Positions 54,220-64,000 of a DNA stretch of 64,000 nucleotides are shown piece after piece; position 1 is the first letter of the stretch, and each line of letters begins with the position of its first letter. The notes under the pieces were generated by a model. It was not told where the DNA came from. It ran no database searches and worked only from the letters and a program-made list of their open reading frames with translations. The stretch covers positions 4,133,501 to 4,197,500 of the forward strand of contig CP122393.1 of NCBI GenBank assembly GCA_029814805.1, written 5' to 3'. The stretch comes from Geminicoccaceae bacterium SCSIO 64248 (GTDB taxonomy: Bacteria > Pseudomonadota > Alphaproteobacteria > Geminicoccales > Geminicoccaceae). Made by a program: the position numbers and the translations under genes.

Positions 54220-55029
54220 ATGGGCCGGGCCGGCCTGGTCCGGCCGCGCCATGAGGCGCGCCTGCTTGCGGCGAGGGTTCTCGGCTGTGCTCCCGATCGG
54301 CTGATCGCCGGGAATGGGCGGCCGTTCGACGCCGGCCAGGCCGAGCGGTTCGAGCGCCTGGTCGATCGGCGCCTCTCCGGCGAGCCCATGGCCTACATCC
54401 TGGGCGAGCGCGAGTTCTGGAGCCTGCGCTTCACGGTCGAGCCCGGCGTCCTCGTGCCGCGTCCGGATTCGGAGACGCTTGTCGAGGCGGCTCTCGAACG
54501 GGTCGCCGAGCGTGGCGGGCCGCTTCGCCTGCTCGACCTCGGCACAGGCTCGGGCTGCCTGCTGCTCAGCCTGCTGAACGAATGGCCGGACGCGCGCGGG
54601 CTGGGTGTCGATCTCAGCGCGGCGGCGTTGGCCGTGGCGGCTGCCAACGCCCGAAGCCTGGGGCTGCGCGAGCGGGCCCGGTGGCGGCTCGGCGCGTGGT
54701 CGAGCGGACTGCAGGGACCGTTCGACCTGATCGTGTCGAACCCGCCCTACATCGCCAGCTCCGCGATCGCCTCGCTCGCCCCGGATGTACGAAGCTTCGA
54801 GCCGGCGGGGGCGCTCGACGGCGGTCCGGACGGGCTGGATGCCTATCGTGCGATCGCGCCCGATCTCGGGCGGATCCTGGCCCCGGCCGGATGGGCGGTG
54901 CTCGAGGTCGGCGCGGGCCAGGCCGACGACGTCGCCGCGCTCCTGGGTGCTGCCGGCCTCGAAGCGATCGGCACCCGTCGTGATCTGGCCGGCATTCCGC
55001 GGGCGGTCGTCGCGCGTTCGGCCGCGTGA
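54220..55029 (+). CDS. prmC: Peptide chain release factor N(5)-glutamine methyltransferase PrmC
   Basis: Methylates the Gln of the GGQ motif in release factors. The 269 residues include RRLSGEPMAYILGEREFWSL, VLVPRPDSETLVEAAL, the SAM site LLDLGTGSGCLLLSLL and the catalytic NPPY (VSNPPYIASS). The ATG at 54220 has GGAGG directly abutting it, too close for normal use. The frame stays PrmC-like upstream ([11 protein letters not shown]) to a CTG at 54187 that overlaps the prfA stop, so the true N-terminus may be about 11 residues longer. Confidence 0.92.
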   Translation: MGRAGLVRPRHEARLLAARVLGCAPDRLIAGNGRPFDAGQAERFERLVDRRLSGEPMAYILGEREFWSLRFTVEPGVLVPRPDSETLVEAALERVAERGGPLRLLDLGTGSGCLLLSLLNEWPDARGLGVDLSAAALAVAAANARSLGLRERARWRLGAWSSGLQGPFDLIVSNPPYIASSAIASLAPDVRSFEPAGALDGGPDGLDAYRAIAPDLGRILAPAGWAVLEVGAGQADDVAALLGAAGLEAIGTRRDLAGIPRAVVARSAA

Positions 55030-55036
55030 GGCCGGA

Positions 55037-55065
55037 TTGCGTCTGCCGCATCCCGTCTATATACG
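55037..55065 (+). promoter_or_regulatory. Sigma-70-type promoter upstream of the RND efflux genes
   Basis: TTGCGT (55037-55042), a 17-base spacer and TATACG (55060-55065) lie right after prmC and about 87 bases before the adaptor start. Confidence 0.45.
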
Positions 55066-55151
55066 GCATGGGCTACCTCCGGCGGTGCCCAGCCGACAAC
55101 CGCTGCGCCGAGCCGCCGGGCCGGTTTCGATCTTCCTTGGAGACATGCGGC

Positions 55152-56318
55152 ATGACGAGCGTGTTTGCTCCCGTTCGGAACGGTTGGACGCGCATGGCGG
55201 CGCTCGGTGCCGGCCTGGTCGTCCTGGCCGCATGCGGCGAGGGCGATGCCCCGGCCAACCAGGCCGGTGGCGGCGCGGCGCCGCCTCCGCCCGCCGTGAC
55301 GGTCGCGGAGGTCTCCGAAGCGCCGGTCACGCCAAGCTTCGATTTTCTCGGGCGGGTCACGGCGATCGACACGGTCGACGTCCGGGCGCGCGTCGAAGGC
55401 TTCCTCGACAAGCGCAACTTCACGGAAGGCGACGACGTCAAGGCGGGCGACGTCCTGTTCGTGATCGAGCAGGAGCCCTACCAGATCGCTCTCGACCAGC
55501 GGCGCTCCGAGCTGGCCCGGGCGGAAGCCGACGCGCGCAACGCCCAGCTCCAGCTGGATCGCGGCCTCGAGCTGCAGCGCAACCGCAACATTCCCGAATC
55601 GACCGTCGACGACCGGCGGACAGCCAAGATCGTCGCCGACGCATCGGTGCTGGAGGCCCAGGCGGCCGTGCGCGACGCCGAGATCGACCTCAGCTACACG
55701 GAGATCAAGGCGCCGATCGACGGGCGGATCGGGCGCAGCGCGTACTCCGTGGGCAATCTGGTCGGGCCGAGTTCCGACATCCTCGCGACCGTGGTCAGCC
55801 AGGATCCGGTCTACGTGACCTTCCCGGTCAGCTCGCGCCAGGTGCTCGACGTGCGTCGCCAGGAGATCGAGGCCGGCGCGACGCAGAAGCTGGTGGCGCA
55901 TGTGAGGCTGCCGGACGGCACGGAATATCCGGATGCGGGCGAGATCAACTTCCTGGACATCCGCGTCAATCAGGAAACCGATACCGTCGACGTGCGCGCG
56001 ACCTTCGCCAATCCCGACCGGCTCCTGTTCCCCGGCCAGTTCGTGAACGTCGTGGTCGAGCAGGGTGAGCCGGTCACGCGGGTGACGGTGCCGGCCGCCG
56101 CCGTGCAGATCGGCCAGGGCGGCCGGTCGGTGCTCGTGGTCAAGGACGACAATGTCGTCGAGGCGAGGCAGATCGTCGCCGGCGAGCAGATCGGACGCAA
56201 TCTCGTGGTGCAGGACGGCCTGCGCGCGGGCGAGCGGGTGATCGTCGAGGGCATGCAGAAGGCCAGGCCCGGATCGCCGGTCACGCCTACGCCGCAGCAA
56301 GCGCCGCAAGGAGCCTGA
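55152..56318 (+). CDS. RND efflux periplasmic adaptor, lipoprotein
   Basis: Membrane fusion protein of 388 residues linking an RND pump to an outer-membrane channel. The N-terminus has a lipoprotein signal with lipobox LAAC (Cys28). Then come the barrel-sandwich/lipoyl half ([20 protein letters not shown]), a long alpha-hairpin coiled coil, the second half with [20 protein letters not shown], beta-barrel and membrane-proximal domains. The upstream in-frame start at 55026 would destroy the signal, so ATG 55152 is preferred. The pump gene follows after 5 bases. Confidence 0.92.
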   Translation: MTSVFAPVRNGWTRMAALGAGLVVLAACGEGDAPANQAGGGAAPPPPAVTVAEVSEAPVTPSFDFLGRVTAIDTVDVRARVEGFLDKRNFTEGDDVKAGDVLFVIEQEPYQIALDQRRSELARAEADARNAQLQLDRGLELQRNRNIPESTVDDRRTAKIVADASVLEAQAAVRDAEIDLSYTEIKAPIDGRIGRSAYSVGNLVGPSSDILATVVSQDPVYVTFPVSSRQVLDVRRQEIEAGATQKLVAHVRLPDGTEYPDAGEINFLDIRVNQETDTVDVRATFANPDRLLFPGQFVNVVVEQGEPVTRVTVPAAAVQIGQGGRSVLVVKDDNVVEARQIVAGEQIGRNLVVQDGLRAGERVIVEGMQKARPGSPVTPTPQQAPQGA

Positions 56319-56323
56319 AACTC

Positions 56324-59300
56324 GTGATCTCGGGCATCTTCATCGAGCGGCCGCGTCTCGCCTTCGTCATCTCGATCCTGATCACGCTGGCCGGCGCGAT
56401 CGCGATGACGCAGATCCCGACCTCGCAGTTTCCGGACATCGTCCCGCCGCAGGTCAGCGTCAGCGCCACCTATCCCGGCGCGCCCGCCGACGTCGTCGAG
56501 GCGACCGTCGCCCAGCCGATCGAGGAGCAGATCAACGGCGTTCCCGGCGCGATCTACTTCAAGTCGACCAGCGCCAATGACGGCTCGTACAACCTGACCG
56601 TCACCTTCGACATCGGCACGGACCCGGACATCAACACCGTCAACGTGCAAAACCGCGTCCAGCTGGCGGAAGCGCGGCTGCCGGAGGAGGTGTCGCGCCA
56701 GGGGCTCGAGGTCGAGAAACGCTCGTCCTCGCTGCTCCAGGTCGTCACGCTGTACTCGCCCAACGGCACGTTCGATCCGCTCTACCTCTCGAACTACGCC
56801 ACGATCAACATCATCGATGAGATCGCGCGGATCGATGGCGTCGGTCAGGCGCAGCTCTTCGGCCCGCTCGACTACAGCATGCGGGTCTGGCTGAACCCGG
56901 ACAAGCTGACCAGCCTCAACCTGACGCCCAACGACGTCATCAATGCGCTCGAGAGCCAGAACATCCAGGCCGCGGTCGGACGGATCGGCGCGCCGCCGCT
57001 CAACGACGACCAGCAGTTCCAGTTCACGCTGCAGACCAAGGGGCGGCTGACCGACGTCAGCGAGTTCGAGCAGGTCGTCATCCGCGCCAACCCGGACGGT
57101 TCGCTCGTGCGCCTACGCGACGTCGCGGACGTCCAGCTGGGCGCGCAGAATTCGGACACCTATTCGCGCTACAACCGTGGCGGCAGCGCCAATATCGGCA
57201 TCTACCAGGAGCCGGGCGGCAACGCGGTGGAGTCGGCGAACCAGATCCGCGCGACGATGGACGAGCTGAAGCAGCGCTTCCCCGAGGACATGGACTACGA
57301 GGTCATCTACGACACCAGCGTGTTCGTCGACGAGACCATCAACGAGGTGATCCGCACCTTCACCGAAGCGTTCGTCCTCGTCGTCCTCGTCGTGTTCCTG
57401 TTCCTGGGCAGCTTCCGGGCTGCGCTCATCCCGATCGTCGCCGTGCCGGTCTCGCTGATCGGCGTCTTCGCGGTCATGCTGGCGATCGGCTTCACCGCCA
57501 ACACGATCTCCTTGTTCGCGCTGGTGCTCGCGATCGGCATCGTGGTCGACGACGCCATCATCGTGGTCGAGAACGTCGAACGGGTGATGGAAGAGAACCC
57601 GGGCATGACGTCGAAGGAGGCGTCGTTGCAGGCGATGCGGGAAATCACCGCCCCGATCGTCGCCATCACGCTGGTGCTGCTTTCGGTGTTCGTGCCGGTC
57701 GCGTTCATTCCGGGCATCACCGGCCAGCTGTTCCGCCAGTTCGCCGTCGTCGTCTCGGTCGCCATGGTCATATCGGCGATCAACGCGCTGACGCTCAGCC
57801 CCGCCATATGCTCGCTGATCATGCGTCCCGGGCACGGTGGCAAGAAAGGCATCATGGGCTATGTCAGCCGCACGATCGACCGGGCCGGGAACGGCTACGC
57901 GTGGGTGGTGAGCCGGCTCGTCCGGGTCGCCATGGTCGGTCTTCTCATCCTTGCCGGGGTGTCGTTCGGCGCGTTCAGCCTGTTCCAGGCGACGCCGACC
58001 GGCTTCCTCCCCGACGAGGACCAGGGCGTCCTGCTGTCCCAGGTGCAGCTTCCGGACGGCGCGTCGGTCAACCGTACACTCGAGGTCGTCGCACAGGCCG
58101 AGGACATCATGCTGGCGACGCCCGGCATCGTCGGCGTCACGTCGGTGGTCGGCTACAATTTCCTGGACAACGCGGCGCAACCGAACAGCGCCATCCTCTT
58201 CATGACGCTCGCGCCGTTCGAGGAACGCACCGAGCCCGGCCTGACCGGCGACGAGATCCTGACGAAGATCACGCCGCAGCTGATGGGCATCCCGGGCGGC
58301 CTCGTGCTGGCCTTCAACCTGCCGCCGATCAGCGGCCTCGGCACGGTCGGCGGCTTCGAATACCAGCTGCAGGACCTGGCCGCAGGCTCGATCGACGATC
58401 TGACGGGCGTCACCAACGGCCTGATCGGCGCCGCCAACCAGAATCCGGCGCTGGCGCGGGTCTTCACGACGTTCAGCGCGACCACGCCCCAGTACAACCT
58501 GCAGATCGACCGGGAGAAGGCCCAGATCCTGGGTATCCCGATCAGCGACATCTTCAACGCGCTGCAGGCGACGCTCGGCGGCTTCTACGTCAACGACTTC
58601 AACGTGTTCGGCCGGACATGGCAGGTCAACATCCAGGCGCTGACCGAATACCGAGACCGGATCGACGACGTCTACAACATCTATGTCCGCAACGCGATGG
58701 GCGGCATGGTGCCGTTGCGCTCGCTGCTGACCATCGAGGACGTGCTCGGGCCTCAGGTCATCACCCGCTACAACAACTACCGTAGCGTGACCATCAACGG
58801 CGGTCCGTCGCCGGGCACGAGTTCCGGCGCGGCGCTGGCGGCCATGGAGCAGGTCTCCGAGGAGACGTTGCCCGGCACCTATGGCTACGAATGGACGGGC
58901 ACCGCTCTCCAGGAGCAGGAAGCGGCGGGCCAGACCGGCATCGTCCTCGGTCTTGCCGTCGTGTTCGCCTATCTCTTCCTGGTCGCGCTCTACGAAAGCT
59001 GGATGATCCCCCTGCCGGTGCTGCTCTCGGTCTCGGTCGGTGCGCTGGGCGCCTATTTCGCCCTGCTCGTGGCGGGGCTGCCGAGCGACGTCTACGCCCA
59101 GATCGGCCTGGTCACGCTGATCGCGCTCGCAAGCAAGAACGGCATTCTGATCGTCGAGTTCGCCAAGGAACAACGGGAAGCTGGCAAGTCCATCCTGGAA
59201 GCGGCGGTCGACGGCTCGCGCATGCGTTTCCGCGCCGTGATGATGACCAGCTTCGCGTTCATCCTCGGCCTCGTGCCCCTGGTGATCGCGACCGGCGCGG

Positions 59301-59488
59301 CCGCGAACAGCCGGCGCGCTGTCGGCACCTCGGTGTTCGGCGGCATGATCTTCGCCTCGCTGTTCGGCATCTTCCTGATCCCGATGCTCTACGTCATTTT
59401 CCAGCGCATGCGTGAAGGGGCGTCGCGACTGGTGCATCGCAAGAAGAAGGACGAGGCGGGGCCAGCGAGCGAGGCGCCTGCGGAATAG
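56324..59488 (+). CDS. RND multidrug efflux transporter (AcrB/HAE1 type)
   Basis: Inner-membrane proton-driven pump of 1054 residues, the AcrB size. It starts with [23 protein letters not shown], followed by the first periplasmic porter domain ([20 protein letters not shown]), TM4 with the proton-relay Asp pair in [20 protein letters not shown], the second porter loop beginning [20 protein letters not shown], and the C-terminal helices ([20 protein letters not shown]). GTG start with AGGAG 12 bases upstream. No TolC-type gene is adjacent, so a shared outer-membrane channel is presumed. Substrates cannot be read from sequence. Confidence 0.95.
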   Translation: MISGIFIERPRLAFVISILITLAGAIAMTQIPTSQFPDIVPPQVSVSATYPGAPADVVEATVAQPIEEQINGVPGAIYFKSTSANDGSYNLTVTFDIGTDPDINTVNVQNRVQLAEARLPEEVSRQGLEVEKRSSSLLQVVTLYSPNGTFDPLYLSNYATINIIDEIARIDGVGQAQLFGPLDYSMRVWLNPDKLTSLNLTPNDVINALESQNIQAAVGRIGAPPLNDDQQFQFTLQTKGRLTDVSEFEQVVIRANPDGSLVRLRDVADVQLGAQNSDTYSRYNRGGSANIGIYQEPGGNAVESANQIRATMDELKQRFPEDMDYEVIYDTSVFVDETINEVIRTFTEAFVLVVLVVFLFLGSFRAALIPIVAVPVSLIGVFAVMLAIGFTANTISLFALVLAIGIVVDDAIIVVENVERVMEENPGMTSKEASLQAMREITAPIVAITLVLLSVFVPVAFIPGITGQLFRQFAVVVSVAMVISAINALTLSPAICSLIMRPGHGGKKGIMGYVSRTIDRAGNGYAWVVSRLVRVAMVGLLILAGVSFGAFSLFQATPTGFLPDEDQGVLLSQVQLPDGASVNRTLEVVAQAEDIMLATPGIVGVTSVVGYNFLDNAAQPNSAILFMTLAPFEERTEPGLTGDEILTKITPQLMGIPGGLVLAFNLPPISGLGTVGGFEYQLQDLAAGSIDDLTGVTNGLIGAANQNPALARVFTTFSATTPQYNLQIDREKAQILGIPISDIFNALQATLGGFYVNDFNVFGRTWQVNIQALTEYRDRIDDVYNIYVRNAMGGMVPLRSLLTIEDVLGPQVITRYNNYRSVTINGGPSPGTSSGAALAAMEQVSEETLPGTYGYEWTGTALQEQEAAGQTGIVLGLAVVFAYLFLVALYESWMIPLPVLLSVSVGALGAYFALLVAGLPSDVYAQIGLVTLIALASKNGILIVEFAKEQREAGKSILEAAVDGSRMRFRAVMMTSFAFILGLVPLVIATGAAANSRRAVGTSVFGGMIFASLFGIFLIPMLYVIFQRMREGASRLVHRKKKDEAGPASEAPAE

Positions 59489-59502
59489 GCGGACGGCCCT
59501 CC

Positions 59503-60558
59503 TTGGAACCGGTGACGCAAGCCGTTCTCGGGGCCGCGGTCGGCTTTGCCGTCGCCGGCCGCCGCTTCGGGCGCAAGGCCGCCGCCTGGGGCGCGCTCGG
59601 GGGCGTCCTGCCCGACGTCGATGTCGCGTGGACCGGGCTCTACGGGCCGTTCGGCGAATGGGCGCACCATCGCGGCGTCACGCACTCCTTGTTCTTCGGG
59701 CCTGTGGTCGGTCCGCTGCTCGGGTGGCTGACCTGGCGGGGCTACCGCCGGTGGCGGCCGCGATCGACGCTGGCTGCGGACGACGCGCTGCCGAGCCTGT
59801 CGGCCTTGTGGCTGTTCGCCCTGGCGACGCATCCGCTGCTCGATCTGTTCACGATCTACGGCACGCAGCTGCTGGCGCCGGTCTTCAGCCACCGCTTCGC
59901 GCTGCCCGGCGTCGCGATCATCGACCCGGTCTACACGCTTCTTCTGCTCGTGCCGTTGATCGCGGTGCTCGTTCGGCCACGAGCGCACCTGTGCCGGCTC
60001 GCGCTGGGAGCCGGCCTCGTCCTGTCCACCGCCTATCTGTTCTACGGCCTGCAGCAGAACGGCCGCGCGGAGATGGAAGCGAGGCGGCAGCTCGGCACGC
60101 CGGCCGGCGAGCTTCGGGCCTATACGACCATGTTCAACCCGTGGCTGCGCCGGGTCGTCGTGGTCGAGCCGGAGCGGACCCGGATCGGCTTCGTCTCGAC
60201 CTGGGATCCCCAGCCGATCCGCTGGCACGACCGGCCGCGCGATGACGGGGCCTACGCCCTTCTCGACGACGCCTTCGCGACGCCCGAGGGCGCCATCTTC
60301 CGCCGCTTCGCCAGCGGTCCCGTCCTCGCGGAGCTGCGGCCCGGCGGGGGAGCGGATCGTGTGCTTCGCGTTCTCGACCTGCGCTACGGCTTTCCCGGTC
60401 CGACCCTCGAAGGCTTTTGGGGCGTCGACTTCCACTACGACGGCGCGACGGGTTCGTTCACCGCTGTCGAGCGCGTGCGGGTGCCGCGCGCGATCCGCTG
60501 GCGGGACGTGGAGGCGTTGGTCCAGGCAAGCTTCGGCTGGCCGAACGGCGTCTTCTAG
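59503..60558 (+). CDS. YdjM/DUF457-like metal-dependent hydrolase, membrane protein
   Basis: A 351-residue membrane protein. The N-terminus EPVTQAVLGAAVGFAVAGRRFGRKAAAWGALGGVLPDVDV and HHRGVTHSLFF carry the His/Asp pattern of the YdjM (LexA-regulated, membrane-bound metal-dependent hydrolase) family; HPLLDLFTIYGTQLLAP follows. Three to four hydrophobic segments lie before residue 190; the C-terminal half is soluble. The start is TTG 59503, or GTG 59512. Biochemical activity of the family is unproven. It is 14 bases after the RND pump. Confidence 0.85.
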   Translation: MEPVTQAVLGAAVGFAVAGRRFGRKAAAWGALGGVLPDVDVAWTGLYGPFGEWAHHRGVTHSLFFGPVVGPLLGWLTWRGYRRWRPRSTLAADDALPSLSALWLFALATHPLLDLFTIYGTQLLAPVFSHRFALPGVAIIDPVYTLLLLVPLIAVLVRPRAHLCRLALGAGLVLSTAYLFYGLQQNGRAEMEARRQLGTPAGELRAYTTMFNPWLRRVVVVEPERTRIGFVSTWDPQPIRWHDRPRDDGAYALLDDAFATPEGAIFRRFASGPVLAELRPGGGADRVLRVLDLRYGFPGPTLEGFWGVDFHYDGATGSFTAVERVRVPRAIRWRDVEALVQASFGWPNGVF

Positions 60559-60617
60559 CCTCGACGCGGCTGATGGCTTTCAATGCTGCAATCCGTAAAT
60601 GCCTTATTCTTAGGCAT

Positions 60618-60647
60618 CTTGTGGCGTTCGCACCGGTGCCCACATAG
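60618..60647 (+). promoter_or_regulatory. Sigma-32 (RpoH)-like promoter of clpB
   Basis: CTTG (60618-60621), a 17-base spacer and CCCACATAG (60639-60647) resemble the heat-shock consensus CTTG...CCCCATNT. A perfect repeat ATGCCT-N7-AGGCAT (60599-60617) abuts the -35. clpB is a classic RpoH target. Confidence 0.55.
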
Positions 60648-60715
60648 AAGCCGAGGCCGATTGCTTCACGAAGGATCGGCCGTCACTGGTCGCTTCACGT
60701 GAAGGGCAAAGGCGC

Positions 60716-63310
<2,595 letters not shown>

Positions 63311-63319
63311 GCCTCGGAG

Positions 63320-64000
63320 CTAGGTCGAGGAGCCCGGACGGCCGTGTCCGGGCTCCGTCCGCATCCGCGCCTCGCGCTTCTCGGCGCCGGCGGCGATCGC
63401 CGGCTGCTTGGCAAGGCGCAGCCGCGACTCGTCGATCGTCTCGACCTGCTGGCGGAAGGCCTGGAGGTTCGCGCCGGTCAGGCTGTCGACGAAGGCCTGC
63501 TGTACCGTCATCGGGTTCACGGCATCGCCGTTCTGATGCACCTCGTAATGCAGGTGCGGACCGGTCGAGCGCCCGGTCGTGCCGACATAGCCGATGACCT
63601 GGCCCTGGGTGACGCGCACGCCCGGCTTCATGCCCCGGGCGAACTTGCTCATATGGGCATAGGCCGTGTCGTACTGGCTGTTGTGCCGGATGAGCACGTA
63701 GTTGCCGAAGCTGCCGTAGCGGCTGGCGCGGACGACGGTGCCGCTGCCGGCGGCGTAGATCGGCGTGCCGGTCGGGGCGGCGAAGTCCGTGCCCTTGTGC
63801 ATCCGCGAGTAGCCCAGGACCGGATGCTTGCGCATGCCGAAGCCGGACGACAGCCGGGCGCCGTCGACGGGCGTGCGCATCAGGAACTTGCGCACGCTCT
63901 TGCCGTCCCGGTCGAAATAGTCGACCCGGCCGTCGGGCAGCTCGAAGCGGTAGGTCTCGATGTCGCGATCGCCCAGGGTCAGGTGCGCGTAGAGGGGCGC
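63320..64000 (-). CDS. M23 family metallopeptidase, partial
   Basis: C-terminal 226 residues of a LytM/peptidase M23 protein, running off the right edge so the N-terminus is missing. Visible: DGRVDYFDRDGKSVRKFLMR, SSGFGMRKHPVLGYSRMHKGTDFAAPTGTPIYA (landmark) with zinc-ligand His/Asp (HKGTD), AYAHMSKFA, and HLHYEVHQNG with the second zinc motif. This form is usual for periplasmic cell-wall endopeptidases or divisome activators. It ends 9 bases from the convergent clpB stop; the final codons lie in a palindrome. Confidence 0.93.
   Translation of the reverse strand, partial: APLYAHLTLGDRDIETYRFELPDGRVDYFDRDGKSVRKFLMRTPVDGARLSSGFGMRKHPVLGYSRMHKGTDFAAPTGTPIYAAGSGTVVRASRYGSFGNYVLIRHNSQYDTAYAHMSKFARGMKPGVRVTQGQVIGYVGTTGRSTGPHLHYEVHQNGDAVNPMTVQQAFVDSLTGANLQAFRQQVETIDESRLRLAKQPAIAAGAEKREARMRTEPGHGRPGSST
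63329..63356. terminator. Palindrome at the clpB/M23 convergent junction
   Basis: Perfect 11-bp arms GGAGCCCGGAC / GTCCGGGCTCC around GGCCGT, 19 bases after the clpB stop and inside the 3' end of the peptidase gene. Probable transcription stop for clpB, though without a T-run. Confidence 0.5.

Overview
The window reads as one contiguous, GC-rich chromosomal segment of an alphaproteobacterium. The strongest clues are a RegB/RegA (PrrBA/ActSR type) redox two-component pair, ubiG facing lysC, the order lysC - nitronate monooxygenase - ptsP - RodZ-like - ispG - hisS - prfA - prmC, and an mdh-sucCDAB-lpdA block. A Rhodospirillales-like lineage is plausible, but genus cannot be fixed from this sequence. 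I saw no tRNA, rRNA, insertion sequence, phage gene or CRISPR array. Most of the segment is core genome with accessory genes between.

Layout. 1-6.1 kb: an Old Yellow Enzyme cut by the left edge, a 2-keto-3-deoxygluconate kinase, a KimA-like permease, a DUF488 protein and a GntP gluconate-type permease. 6.2-8.2 kb: regB-regA. 8.2-11.2 kb: a ribbon-helix-helix/PAS regulator divergent from a large Ca-binding-type extracellular protein. 11.3-20.3 kb: TCA genes mdh, sucC, sucD, sucA, sucB (closed by a strong terminator) and lpdA. 20.3-23.8 kb: DUF2235 and DUF808 proteins, a RidA-family protein and an acetyltransferase. 23.9-25.8 kb: btaA-btaB for betaine lipid (DGTS). 25.8-34.2 kb: thioesterase, rsmD, radical SAM protein, BKACE enzyme, S9 peptidase, comF, cutA, cfa and a uracil-DNA-glycosylase-like protein. 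34.5-39.6 kb: an exopolysaccharide patch (AlgD-type dehydrogenase, glycosyltransferase, Wzy/WaaL-type polymerase or ligase, methyltransferase). 39.9-42.3 kb: small accessory genes and a 414-base structured intergenic stretch. 42.3-55.0 kb: ubiG, lysC, ptsP, ispG, hisS, prfA, prmC. 55.1-64 kb: an RND efflux adaptor and pump, a YdjM-like membrane protein, clpB and an M23 peptidase cut by the right edge.

How the parts fit. The mdh-suc-lpd block supplies the 2-oxoglutarate-to-succinate and malate-to-oxaloacetate steps. KdgK and GntP suggest uptake and use of sugar acids. RegBA would adjust energy metabolism to redox state. btaAB plus cfa suggest active membrane-lipid remodelling; btaAB usually responds to phosphate limitation, and a partial PHO-box-like site lies upstream.

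Less ordinary signals are mostly non-coding. A self-contained unit (promoter, strong ribosome site, 23-codon ORF, intrinsic terminator) sits between ispG and a DUF1127-like gene. A two-tier stem-loop precedes ispG. A perfect 15-base palindrome lies between cutA and cfa. Three consecutive hairpins lie in a gene-free stretch near 41.7 kb. No clearly new multi-gene system was found; the leader unit is the best lead.
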